NCBI GenBank assembly: GCA_018434355.1
Contig: JAHDPL010000014.1
Span: 124,001-188,000 of the forward strand
Direction of reading: 5' to 3'
DNA length: 64,000 nt
Origin: Sporomusaceae bacterium
GTDB taxonomy: Bacteria > Bacillota > Negativicutes > UBA1444
Below are positions 1 to 8,447 of this stretch, piece after piece (the stretch's first letter is position 1; every line of letters begins with the position of its first letter). The notes under the pieces are model-generated. The model was not told the DNA's origin. It was given only the letters and a program-made list of their open reading frames with translations, and did not search any database. A program made the translations under genes and the position numbers.

Positions 1-1
1 A

Positions 2-1258
2 ATGGGGGTCCTTGTCCCCTGGCTATTTTATAGACAGGGGCAGGGCGCTTGGGAATCACTTGCCCTGCGGCGGGCGGATTTTCATGCCGCTGTGGTTGAA
101 AACGTTCGCGGTATACGCGATGCAGCAGTGTATGACATTTCCGGTCTGCTTCGCCAACGATTCGTTGCTGCAAACGCCGGATTGATCCGCGCCGCTTATG
201 CTTCACAAACTGCAGTTGCCGGTTGTGATGCCGCAGGGTTGTTCATTGCTCAGGCAGCATTGCTCGGCGGGTTGGCACTGTTGGTCGTTCTGGTGGACCG
301 GGGCGATTTGGCCGGAGTGTACCTCGCAGCCTGGGCATTGCTGGTGCAAAGCAGCTTTGAAGCTTTCTTTCCATTATCAGCTATGCTTCGCTTCCTGGAA
401 GAAATTCGCGCTGCTGTCATTCGTCTAATGGAACTGCCGCCACCACGACCGATCGCCGCCTTCGCGTCGACGCATCCTTTACCTCCGCCAATTCAGTTGC
501 TTGCAACGAATATCAGTTGCCGCTACTCCGCCAGTGGTCGGTTAGTGCTAAACCAAGTCAGTCTTCAGCTGCACCCCGGCAGGCATATTGCCGTGGTCGG
601 GCCCAGCGGAGCCGGAAAGAGCACCCTGTTATCGATATTGGCCGGACTGCAACGGCCTGATGAAGGATTGTTGCGGTTGAACGGTCACGATTTGTATCAG
701 ATTGAAGCATCGCAGCGAAACAGCTACCTGGGATTGGTGCTGCAACACGACCATCTGTTTCATGCAACGATTGCCGACAATTTGCGTCTGGCCCGCCCCT
801 CCGCTACCGACGGGGAACTTTGGCAATCCCTCGAACAGGTTTTTCTCGCCGATGCGATCCGTCAGTTGCCACAGCAACTGACCACCAATCTTGGCAGCGA
901 TGGACACGGGTTGTCGGGCGGCGAACGGCGGCGGTTGTCACTTGCCCGGTTATTGTTAAAAGACTCGCCAATCTTGCTGCTGGATGAACCAACCGCCGGT
1001 CTTGATCCGCTATTGTCGGGGAGATTGCTCGCCAAAGACGGCCCCTTGCTCCGCCAGGACCGTGCCTTATTGCTGGTAACACATCAATGGGATGCCCTGG
1101 CAGCGATGGATGAAATATTGGTGCTGGACTGCGGCAGTGTAGTCGAACGGGGAAGCCTGCCTGACTTACTGAACCAACGAGGCCTGTTTCATGACATGTG
1201 GAACTTGCAGCACGATCAGTTCGATTTTTCGGCAGACATTTGGCAGAAAACTAAATAA
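2..1258 (+). CDS. cydC: Thiol reductant ABC exporter, CydC subunit (3' part)
   Basis: This is a fused membrane-ATPase half-transporter whose 5' end lies outside the window. CydDC exports glutathione or cysteine and is needed to assemble cytochrome bd; that role is family knowledge. About 150 residues of the transmembrane region remain, followed by a complete ATPase domain. Visible motifs are Walker A GPSGAGKST (near residue 200), signature LSGGERRRLSLARLLL (near 302) and Walker B ILLLDEPTAGLD, followed by the switch His in LLVTHQWD. A CydD partner is expected just upstream. The ATG at position 2 is unlikely to be the real start because the family is about 570 residues long. A generic lipid or multidrug exporter is less likely but cannot be excluded. 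Confidence 0.8.
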   Translation: MGVLVPWLFYRQGQGAWESLALRRADFHAAVVENVRGIRDAAVYDISGLLRQRFVAANAGLIRAAYASQTAVAGCDAAGLFIAQAALLGGLALLVVLVDRGDLAGVYLAAWALLVQSSFEAFFPLSAMLRFLEEIRAAVIRLMELPPPRPIAAFASTHPLPPPIQLLATNISCRYSASGRLVLNQVSLQLHPGRHIAVVGPSGAGKSTLLSILAGLQRPDEGLLRLNGHDLYQIEASQRNSYLGLVLQHDHLFHATIADNLRLARPSATDGELWQSLEQVFLADAIRQLPQQLTTNLGSDGHGLSGGERRRLSLARLLLKDSPILLLDEPTAGLDPLLSGRLLAKDGPLLRQDRALLLVTHQWDALAAMDEILVLDCGSVVERGSLPDLLNQRGLFHDMWNLQHDQFDFSADIWQKTK

Positions 1259-1292
1259 ACCGGTTTGTATTCTGTATTCAAGATAAAATTCA

Positions 1293-1441
1293 GCAGGATT
1301 TATCCTGAATATAGCCAATATATATAAACGTTGTGAATTTTTTCTCTAATTGTTGATGCTTTGTTTCACTTCACAGGTTCGGTACGAGGAACCTGTGCAA
1401 AATAGAACCGGGCAAAATTTCTGATTGCCCTATTACGGTTC
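1293..1441 (+). promoter_or_regulatory. Structured leader with nested hairpins upstream of the first antiporter
   Basis: Three inverted repeats lie between cydC and the antiporter. CAGGAT/ATCCTG (1294-1307) may end the cydC transcript but has no U tract. CACAGGTTC/GAACCTGTG (1372-1380 with 1389-1397) is a perfect 9-bp stem. GAACCG plus GGCAA pairs with TTGCC plus CGGTTC (1405-1441) and forms a two-part hairpin ending 10 nt before the Shine-Dalgarno. The last two look like a regulatory RNA rather than a terminator. I could not match them to a known riboswitch class. The second antiporter gene lacks this leader. Confidence 0.45.
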
Positions 1442-1465
1442 CAGTGATTTAAGGGGGAGTATCAA

Positions 1466-2971
1466 TTGAAAGTATCTTGTTTCTCTGCGTTCAGTCGGCG
1501 TACCGTCCTCGCGTTAACAATCCTGCTCGGCATCTTCCTGATTCCTGCGTTTGATACAGTTGCTTTGGCCGCCGAAGCAGCTGGCGAAGCGCCCGATCTT
1601 GGCAAAATATTGCCGGTGTGGATGGTGATGCCGTTCGTTGGCATTCTTTTATCCATCGCTCTCGGCCCATTGGTCAACGTACACTGGTGGGAGCATAATC
1701 AGGCAAAGGTCAGTCTGTTCTGGGCTATGGCATTTTTTCTGCCTTTCTCTCTCCTGCTGGATTTTTCGTCAGGAATCTACTATTCACTGCATGTCTATAT
1801 CATCGACTATATCCCGTTCATCATCCTGTTAGCCAGCCTGTTCGTCATCTCAGGCGGAATCATCATCCGCGGTTCGCTGAAAGGGACACCGCTGTTCAAT
1901 TCAGGCCTGATTTTACTCGGCACGCTACTGGCCAGCTGGATTGGCACGACCGGTGCATCAATGCTGCTGATCCGGCCGATCATACGGGCCAATGAGTTCC
2001 GCAAGGCTAAGGCGCACACCATTATCTTCTTTATTTTCTTGGTCAGCAATATCGGCGGTTCTTTGACGCCACTCGGCGACCCGCCGCTGTTCCTCGGTTT
2101 TTTGCATGGTGTGCCCTTTTTCTGGACACTGAAACTTTTCTGGCCTTTCCTGATGAGCACGGTTATACTGCTGATCACCTACTATGCCATCGACACCCAC
2201 TTTTATCGTCAGGAACCTGCGCTACGCGAGCCGATTCCCTGCGGCTGCGATACTAAGAAAGAAGACATTTGCGTCAATGGGTTAGTCAATCTGATCCTTC
2301 TGGGCGGAGTAATCGCCGCTGTCGTGCTGAGCGGCGTGTACAGCAAGGAACCGATGTTCTTTGACGCCACGCACAACAGCTATACCGGCATCGGTTTGAT
2401 GACCCTGCATGGGCATACGCTGGTTTTCCCCTATATCAATCTGTTGCGTGACGGTTTCATCGTATTGATGGGACTACTATCGCTGAAATTGACTCCGGCA
2501 GGAGTCCGCGAAGACAATCACTTTACATGGGGTCCGATCAAAGAAGTCGGCATCCTGTTTGCCGGCATCTTCCTGACGATCATCCCGCCGATGGCGATTT
2601 TACAGTCGCAAGGCGCTGCGCTCGGCGTCACCCAGCCCTGGCAATTCTTCTGGGTCACCGGCGCGCTTTCCAGCTTCCTCGACAATGCCCCGACGTACCT
2701 GACGTTCCTCAGCGTCGCTGTCGGATTGGGGGCAAAATCCGGCGTTGTTACCGATATGGGAATCGTGCCGGAGCAAATTCTGCTGGCAATCTCCTGCGGC
2801 GCTGTATTCATGGGCGCCAACTCTTACATTGGCAATGCGCCGAATTTCATGGTCAAATCGATTGCGGAAGAAAACAAGATTAAAATGCCGTCTTTCTTTG
2901 GTTACATGATTTGGTCGATTGCCATATTGATTCCGACCTTTGCCGCGCTGACTTTCGTGTTTTTCCGTTGA
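1466..2971 (+). CDS. Sodium:proton antiporter of the CitMHS_2/ion-transporter type, copy 1
   Basis: A polytopic inner-membrane transporter of 501 residues, probably exchanging Na+ for H+; some relatives are annotated as putative citrate transporters. It has an N-terminal signal-like segment (residues 10-35) and about twelve hydrophobic helices. Family-like motifs are GILLSIALGPLVN, HWWEHNQAKVSLFW, the re-entrant-loop-like TPLGDPPLFLGF and SSFLDNAPTYLTF. The start is TTG, placed 7 nt after a strong AAGGGGGAG. A paralogue lies directly downstream and the two align over nearly their whole length. The exact cation or substrate cannot be read from sequence. Confidence 0.75.
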   Translation: MKVSCFSAFSRRTVLALTILLGIFLIPAFDTVALAAEAAGEAPDLGKILPVWMVMPFVGILLSIALGPLVNVHWWEHNQAKVSLFWAMAFFLPFSLLLDFSSGIYYSLHVYIIDYIPFIILLASLFVISGGIIIRGSLKGTPLFNSGLILLGTLLASWIGTTGASMLLIRPIIRANEFRKAKAHTIIFFIFLVSNIGGSLTPLGDPPLFLGFLHGVPFFWTLKLFWPFLMSTVILLITYYAIDTHFYRQEPALREPIPCGCDTKKEDICVNGLVNLILLGGVIAAVVLSGVYSKEPMFFDATHNSYTGIGLMTLHGHTLVFPYINLLRDGFIVLMGLLSLKLTPAGVREDNHFTWGPIKEVGILFAGIFLTIIPPMAILQSQGAALGVTQPWQFFWVTGALSSFLDNAPTYLTFLSVAVGLGAKSGVVTDMGIVPEQILLAISCGAVFMGANSYIGNAPNFMVKSIAEENKIKMPSFFGYMIWSIAILIPTFAALTFVFFR

Positions 2972-3000
2972 TCTGCAAAAACACTTTTTTCTCGCCGCAC

Positions 3001-3031
3001 CAATACCTCCGCCATTTTGACGGAGGTATTG
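3001..3031 (+). terminator. Stem-loop between the antiporter paralogues
   Basis: An 11-bp perfect inverted repeat CAATACCTCCG/CGGAGGTATTG with a 9-nt loop lies 30 nt after the first antiporter stop. No U tract follows directly, so it may be a weak terminator or an mRNA-stabilising hairpin. Confidence 0.5.
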
Positions 3032-3246
3032 GTGAATTGCAGAAAAATACTCTTAAATACTCTTGCTATCTTGAATGGTATATGTAAGAATAAAGTAAAT
3101 AAACAAATTAATAGACTAGTTCATTGAAAAACTTTGCTGAGGATTCACACCCCTCTCCTAAAGCTTTTTTTATTTCTCATTGGTACTTATCCTTGTTAAC
3201 ATGCCAATCAGGGCAAACAATACATAATAACGGGGAGGAAATTCTA

Positions 3247-4737
3247 TTGAAAGCATTTTTCAGTTCCATGTTCCACCGCTATTTCAAGCTTACACTGCTG
3301 GTCCTGTTGGGGTTATTGCTGGTTCCCGAACTGCATGCCACCACGTTTGCCGCCGGTGGCAATGATGCCGCTCTTTCGATCCCGATCTGGATGGTCATTC
3401 CCTTTGTCGGAATCCTGTTGTCGATTGCGCTTGGTCCATTGGTAAATCTTCACTGGTGGGAACATAATCAGGCCAAAGTCAGCCTGTTCTGGGCGGCAGC
3501 CTTTTTCCTGCCCTATACGTTTCTATTCGGCATTTCATCAGCGGTTTACGCCTCGCTGCACATCTATGTCATCGACTATATCCCTTTCATCATCTTGTTG
3601 GGAGGGTTGTTCATCATCTCCGGCGGCATCGCCCTGCGCGGTTCGCTGAAAGGAACCCCGCTATTCAACACCGGGCTGATTTTGATCGGTACGTTGATTG
3701 CCAGCTTGGTTGGTACGACCGGCGCTTCAATGCTTTTGATCCGGCCGATCATCAGGGCCAACGAATTTCGCAAAACCAAAATGCATACCATCATCTTTTT
3801 CATCTTCTTGGTCAGCAATATCGGCGGCTCACTGACCCCGCTCGGAGACCCGCCGCTGTTTCTCGGTTTCCTGCATGGCGTACCGTTCTTCTGGACGCTG
3901 AAGCTGTTCTGGCCGTTCGTGTTCTGCACAACACTACTGCTGATCACGTATTACGCCATCGATTCCCATTATTATCGACAGGAGCCGGTCCAAATCGAAT
4001 CGCCTGACTGCGATGCGGAAAAGAAAGAGAAGATCAGCATCGGCGGTTTGGTCAATTTCGCTTTGCTGGGCGGAGTCATCGCTGCGATCGTACTCAGCGG
4101 CACCTACAGCAAGCACCCTCTATTCTTTGATGCCGCGCACAACAGTTACACCGGAATCAACTTGATGACCGAACACGGACACACGCTGGTGTTCCCTTAC
4201 GTCAACCTATTGCGGGACGGTTTCATCATCCTGATGGCCATCCTTTCGTGGAAGCTGACACCTGCCGGCGTACGTGAAGCAAATCATTTCACCTGGGGCC
4301 CGATCAGGGAAGTGGCGGTCCTGTTTGCCGGAATCTTCCTGACCATCGTACCGCCAATGGCGATTTTGCAAGCACGGGGCGCAGAACTCGGCGTCACGCA
4401 GGCCTGGCAGTTCTTTTGGGCAACCGGGGTCCTGTCCAGTTTCCTCGATAATGCACCGACGTATCTGACGTTCCTCAGTGTCGCAACCGGCTTGGGCGCG
4501 ACAAGCGGTGTGGTCACCGATATGGGAATCGTTCCGGATCATATCCTGCTCGCGATTTCCTGCGGCGCGGTATTCATGGGGGCCAACTCTTATATCGGCA
4601 ATGCGCCGAACTTCATGGTCAAATCGATTGCGGAAGAAAACCAGATTAAAATGCCGTCTTTCTTCGGTTACATGATCTGGTCCACAGCGATTCTGATCCC
4701 GACATTCGCTGCCTTGACCTTTGTATTCTTCCGGTAG
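3247..4737 (+). CDS. Sodium:proton antiporter of the CitMHS_2/ion-transporter type, copy 2
   Basis: A paralogue of the preceding gene, 496 residues, with the same signal-like N terminus, the same TPLGDPPLFLGF and SSFLDNAPTYLTF motifs, and a nearly identical C-terminal 60 residues. The frame stays open upstream to 3124, but I chose the TTG at 3247 because GGGGAGG lies 8 nt before it and this aligns with the N terminus of copy 1. Most differences are in the cytoplasmic loop near residues 255-275. Two adjacent copies suggest recent tandem duplication with different expression, since the leaders are unrelated. Function is inferred from family; direct activity is unknown. Confidence 0.75.
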   Translation: MKAFFSSMFHRYFKLTLLVLLGLLLVPELHATTFAAGGNDAALSIPIWMVIPFVGILLSIALGPLVNLHWWEHNQAKVSLFWAAAFFLPYTFLFGISSAVYASLHIYVIDYIPFIILLGGLFIISGGIALRGSLKGTPLFNTGLILIGTLIASLVGTTGASMLLIRPIIRANEFRKTKMHTIIFFIFLVSNIGGSLTPLGDPPLFLGFLHGVPFFWTLKLFWPFVFCTTLLLITYYAIDSHYYRQEPVQIESPDCDAEKKEKISIGGLVNFALLGGVIAAIVLSGTYSKHPLFFDAAHNSYTGINLMTEHGHTLVFPYVNLLRDGFIILMAILSWKLTPAGVREANHFTWGPIREVAVLFAGIFLTIVPPMAILQARGAELGVTQAWQFFWATGVLSSFLDNAPTYLTFLSVATGLGATSGVVTDMGIVPDHILLAISCGAVFMGANSYIGNAPNFMVKSIAEENQIKMPSFFGYMIWSTAILIPTFAALTFVFFR

Positions 4738-4772
4738 TTTTTTAGCCTGAATCCGGCTCATGGGGTGTTACT

Positions 4773-5666
4773 TTGCGGCCTTTACCATCGAGCAACTTCA
4801 CATTTGCCTTGCTGCTGTTCGTCGTTCTGCTATGGGGAATCAATGTGGTCATGCTCAAATACCTGACCGGGTTCTTTCCTCCTCTGGCCCTGGCGCCGAT
4901 TCGCCTGTCGCTGGCAACCGCGCTGTTGTTCCCGGTCGTTCTATATAAACAGGGTTTCGTAATCCCCACAGCCGCCTCGTTTCTGTCGATCCTCGGCGTT
5001 GCGACATTTTCGATTTACCTGCATCAGATCACGCTTTCTTGGGGCATCTCCCAAACCAGCAGTACGCATGCTTCACTGATCTTAGGTCTCAATCCGCTCC
5101 TGACCACAGTATTGGCGAGCTATTTGATGAAAGAAAGGTTTTCTGCCGCCAAAGCGCTGGGGATCCTGCTCGGATTCAGCGGTGTCGCTCTTGTGGTGTC
5201 CGGCGGCAGCACTGCGGCATCTACGCTGATTGGCGACGCTGTGATGCTTGTTGCCACAGTTACCTTTGCTTTGGGGTCACTGTTTGTGAAAAGGAGCACT
5301 GCCAATCTGTCGCCGCTGATTGTTACCGCTTATAGTCATGGGCTGGCATCGCTCGGATTGCTTGTCACCGGCGGATTGGTCAATACAGACTGGCACTACC
5401 CCGGCGCCTTCGAGCCGCTACCGATTCTCGTTCTTTTGTTCTCCAGCTTTGTCAACACTGCGCTGGGGGCGCTATGGTGGAACACCGGGATACAACAGGT
5501 CGGCGCTGCAACTGCTTCCCTGTTCCTAAACGCCACTCCGGTGTTCGGAGTGTTCGCCGCAGCATTGTTTCTCGGCGAATCACTGAACTGGAGCCACTTT
5601 GCAGCCTTGCTGCTGGTGATCACCGGAGTCAGTTTCGGTACCGGCCTGATCGGCGCCAAACGCTGA
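4773..5666 (+). CDS. EamA/DMT-family transporter
   Basis: A 297-residue inner-membrane protein with ten predicted helices in two EamA repeats (roughly residues 8-138 and 150-290), the usual DMT-superfamily layout of amino-acid or metabolite exporters. Typical pieces are LLWGINVVMLKYLTG in the first helix and SLFLNATPVFGVFAAALFLGE in the ninth. It begins 35 nt after the antiporter and ends at a strong terminator, so it is probably co-transcribed with copy 2. The start is TTG with a weak GGGGTG seven bases before it; an ATG at 4760 is out of frame. The substrate is unknown. Confidence 0.8.
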   Translation: MRPLPSSNFTFALLLFVVLLWGINVVMLKYLTGFFPPLALAPIRLSLATALLFPVVLYKQGFVIPTAASFLSILGVATFSIYLHQITLSWGISQTSSTHASLILGLNPLLTTVLASYLMKERFSAAKALGILLGFSGVALVVSGGSTAASTLIGDAVMLVATVTFALGSLFVKRSTANLSPLIVTAYSHGLASLGLLVTGGLVNTDWHYPGAFEPLPILVLLFSSFVNTALGALWWNTGIQQVGAATASLFLNATPVFGVFAAALFLGESLNWSHFAALLLVITGVSFGTGLIGAKR

Positions 5667-5687
5667 CCCGAGGGTTAATAAAGTAAA

Positions 5688-5736
5688 AAGAAGCTATCGC
5701 CAATTAGGTTGTAATCCTAGTTGTCGATAGCTTCTT
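5688..5736. terminator. Bidirectional terminator between convergent genes
   Basis: AAGAAGCTATCG (5688-5699) pairs perfectly with CGATAGCTTCTT (5725-5736). The loop contains a second stem, AATTAGG/CCTAGTT with one G-U pair. A-rich and T-rich flanks allow termination of both the EamA gene and the opposing ThDP-enzyme gene. Confidence 0.8.
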
Positions 5737-5766
5737 CGTTTGCTGCTACTATTCTCTACTTGTCTG

Positions 5767-7431
5767 TCAGATGAATTCTTTTATGCTGTCAATCGCCGGT
5801 CCCATCGAGCAGTCGGTCTCTTTCTCGCATACAATATCGATGATGTAAGGTTTTTTCGATTTTACGGCCCGTTCCAGCGCCGCCCGGATGTCTTCCGGCC
5901 GCTCGACCCGTTCACCGGCGGCGGCAAACCCCTCAGCCACTTTCACATAATCCATCACGCCCTGGTTAACTTCCATCTCCACCGCATACTCAAAATTATA
6001 GGCATACTTTTGATTTTGCCGTATCAGACTCAGACAGGCATTGTTCACAATCACTACGATCAGCGGAACATGGTATGCCGCCGCAACCGCCAATTCTTGC
6101 GCATGGAATGTGAAACCGAAATCACCCATTACTGCGACGGCATGCTTGTCGGGCCTGGCAATCTTCGCGCCGAATGCAGCGGGAATATCATAACCGAGCG
6201 TGCCAGCGCCGCCCGAAGGCATGTACAGGCCGGGTTGGTTGATTGCCTGAAGCTGGCCGGACCAAATCTGGTTCAGTCCGCAACCGGTCGTGAACATCGC
6301 ATTATCCTGAAAAAAGTTGTTAAGTTCTTCGTAAACGCGATGCGGCTTAATTGGAACGCACTCATAACAGGTTTTGCGTTTCAGGCTCTGCTTTTGCGCT
6401 GGAATATCAGCGACTCTCGCATCTGCTTTTCTGCCGCCAACCGCTTTGGCAGTTTCCAACAACGCGTTAAGGGCATATTTTGCATCTGAAACAATCCCCA
6501 GGTCGGGTTGAAAGATTTTGCCGATCTCGCGTGGTTCGACATTAATATGGATGAATTTGCGATTGCCCTTGTAGACGGCGATGTTACCGGTATGACGGTC
6601 CGTAAAGCGGCAGCCGATGCCGATGATCAAGTCCGACTCGAGCAGGACCTTATTGCCGATCGGCTGCCCGACCTGAATCCCGGCATGCCCGGCGTTTAAT
6701 GGATGATTGTCAGGTATGCCACCTTTGGCCATGTAGGTGGTGATGACCGGCAGCTGCATCAGTTCGGCAAATTCCACGCACTGCTTCGCCGCCCCGGCAA
6801 GCAGCACGCCGCCGCCCATGATCAGCGCCGGGCTTTTCGCCGCCCGCAACATGGCGATTGCTTGCTCGATCTCTTTCGGGTTCGGTCGCGGATTCTCGTA
6901 GGCCAATGGTTGGTAGGAATCAGCGTCAAACTCAACTTCAGCCATTTGTACATCCAGCGGCAAGTCGACCAGCACGGCCCCTGGCTTGCCTGACCTCGCT
7001 AGCAAAAACGCTTTTTGCATCACGCCGGCAATCGCCGCGGGATCAGTGACACAAAAGGTTGCCTTGGCAACCGGTTCGCAAATTTTGGCGATATCAACGC
7101 ATTGGAATGCGTCTTTCCCCAACTGGGCGGTAACAGCCTGGCCGGTAATCGCTAATAGCGGAATCGAATCGACATTGGCGGTATATATCCCAGTAACAAA
7201 ATTTGTCGCCCCAGGCCCCGAAGTACAAAGCGCCACTGCCATTCTTCCCGAAGCGCGATAATATCCATCCGCCGCATGTACAGCGGCTTCCTCGTGCCGA
7301 ACGCAGTAATGCCTGATCGGCGAATCTCCCAGCGCCTTGTAAACCGGATTGATGCCAGCGCCGGGAATACCGAACGCATCAACAATTCCCTCTTTTTCCA
7401 ATATCTTGACTACGATTTCCGCAACTTTCAT
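5767..7431 (-). CDS. Glyoxylate carboligase-like ThDP-dependent enzyme
   Basis: A 554-residue enzyme of the acetolactate synthase/glyoxylate carboligase group. It resembles Gcl (tartronate-semialdehyde synthase, 2 glyoxylate to tartronate semialdehyde plus CO2) in FGIPGAGINPVY, the RHTGN segment, CVPIKPHRVYEELN and the C-terminal SMGPAIDSI. The ThDP motif is GDFGF...VNNA near residue 445. However, the N-terminal motif reads RHEEAAVHAADGY, with the activating Glu that true Gcl enzymes replace by Val. The start ATG at 7431 follows GGAGGTG; upstream in-frame ATGs lack a proper site. It is divergent from a LysR gene. Acetolactate synthase activity is a real alternative. Confidence 0.7.
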   Translation of the reverse strand: MKVAEIVVKILEKEGIVDAFGIPGAGINPVYKALGDSPIRHYCVRHEEAAVHAADGYYRASGRMAVALCTSGPGATNFVTGIYTANVDSIPLLAITGQAVTAQLGKDAFQCVDIAKICEPVAKATFCVTDPAAIAGVMQKAFLLARSGKPGAVLVDLPLDVQMAEVEFDADSYQPLAYENPRPNPKEIEQAIAMLRAAKSPALIMGGGVLLAGAAKQCVEFAELMQLPVITTYMAKGGIPDNHPLNAGHAGIQVGQPIGNKVLLESDLIIGIGCRFTDRHTGNIAVYKGNRKFIHINVEPREIGKIFQPDLGIVSDAKYALNALLETAKAVGGRKADARVADIPAQKQSLKRKTCYECVPIKPHRVYEELNNFFQDNAMFTTGCGLNQIWSGQLQAINQPGLYMPSGGAGTLGYDIPAAFGAKIARPDKHAVAVMGDFGFTFHAQELAVAAAYHVPLIVVIVNNACLSLIRQNQKYAYNFEYAVEMEVNQGVMDYVKVAEGFAAAGERVERPEDIRAALERAVKSKKPYIIDIVCEKETDCSMGPAIDSIKEFI

Positions 7432-7468
7432 CTTTTGCACCTCCGTCATCGTTGGGTCCCTTACTCGC

Positions 7469-7535
7469 ATTATACGACGGAGTATTGCATAAGGTAAAAT
7501 CGGATATTATAATATTCGCAATAGGATTTTCCTAT
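7469..7535. promoter_or_regulatory. Divergent promoter region with two palindromes (LysR operator candidates)
   Basis: For the lysR-type gene, TTGCAT (7485-7490), 17 bp and TATAAT (7508-7513) form a good promoter. On the minus strand a TATAAT (7469-7474) lies upstream of the ThDP gene with a weak TTACCT -35. The near-perfect palindrome 7501-7518 covers the lysR -10 box, and ATAGGA-TTT-TCCTAT (7521-7535) is a perfect inverted repeat. The layout fits autorepression plus activation of the divergent enzyme, which is typical of LysR systems. Confidence 0.6.
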
Positions 7536-7553
7536 CGTTGGAGGTGTCAAGCA

Positions 7554-8447
7554 GTGAATATCCGTCAGTTGGAATATTTTTTGGAAGTCTCCAAACAGCA
7601 AAGTTTCAGCAAAGCCGCCGCCATCCTGCACGTCTCCCAGCCATCGATCAGCGAAATGATCAAAAACCTGGAGGAGGAGCTAGGGACCCCTTTGCTGTAT
7701 CGCGGCGCAAAACGCCTGGAACTGACTGATGCCGGCCAGATCGTTCAAGAACAAGCGGAACAGATAGTCAGCTTGTTCAACAATCTGGCCGGCAATCTCA
7801 AAGACAGCCATTTACTGCAGCGCGGCAAAATCCGTATCGGCATTCCATCAATCACCGCTTCCACCGTTTTTCCGCGATTGCTCGGCGAATTCAAACGGCA
7901 GTATCCCAACGTCGAACTGCAGCTCCATGAGTATGGATCGAAAAAAATCAAGCAGGGCGTCAATGAAGGAACCCTGGACATTGGCATTGTCTGCACGCTG
8001 CCGGATCGTCACGAAAATTTCGAGGTGTTGCCGTTTGTCGAAGACACGTTGCAATTGATCGTGCATCCGGACCATCCGCTAGCCCGGCTGCCTGCGGTGG
8101 ATTTTGCCGACTTGCGCGACGAAGGATTCGTTCTGTACAGCGAGGATTTTTCCTTGCACGACCAGATTTTGGCGCGCTGCAAACTGGCTGGATTTCAGCC
8201 GGTCATCCTCTGCGAAACCTCTCAGCGGGAATTCATGACCCAGATGGTTGCCGCCAAACTTGGCGTGGCACTGCTGCCCAGCAAAATCTGCGAAGAGTTG
8301 GACCCGGCGACGATTGTCGCCGTGCCGCTGCAAGATCCCCAGATACTTCTTCAACTTGCTGTCATCTGGCGCAAGGACCGCTACATGTCGTTCGCAACCA
8401 AGCGCTGGTTAGCCTTCACCGCCGACTATCAGGGATTTTCGCAATAG
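7554..8447 (+). CDS. LysR-family transcriptional regulator
   Basis: A 297-residue DNA-binding regulator. The winged helix-turn-helix is at residues 1-60 (NIRQLEYFLEVSKQQSFSKA, then AAILHVSQPSISEMIKNLEEELG). The effector-binding periplasmic-fold domain covers about 90-290, with IRIGIPSITAS at its start. The start is GTG at 7554, 7 nt after GGAGGTG. It is divergent from the glyoxylate carboligase-like gene, which it probably controls. Its 3' end overlaps the convergent alcohol dehydrogenase gene by 39 nt. The inducer is unknown. Confidence 0.9.
   Translation: MNIRQLEYFLEVSKQQSFSKAAAILHVSQPSISEMIKNLEEELGTPLLYRGAKRLELTDAGQIVQEQAEQIVSLFNNLAGNLKDSHLLQRGKIRIGIPSITASTVFPRLLGEFKRQYPNVELQLHEYGSKKIKQGVNEGTLDIGIVCTLPDRHENFEVLPFVEDTLQLIVHPDHPLARLPAVDFADLRDEGFVLYSEDFSLHDQILARCKLAGFQPVILCETSQREFMTQMVAAKLGVALLPSKICEELDPATIVAVPLQDPQILLQLAVIWRKDRYMSFATKRWLAFTADYQGFSQ

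Noticed and set aside
3124-3246. 41-residue N-terminal extension of antiporter copy 2
   Set aside because: The paralogue has no such extension and the strong ribosome binding site lies at 3232-3240.
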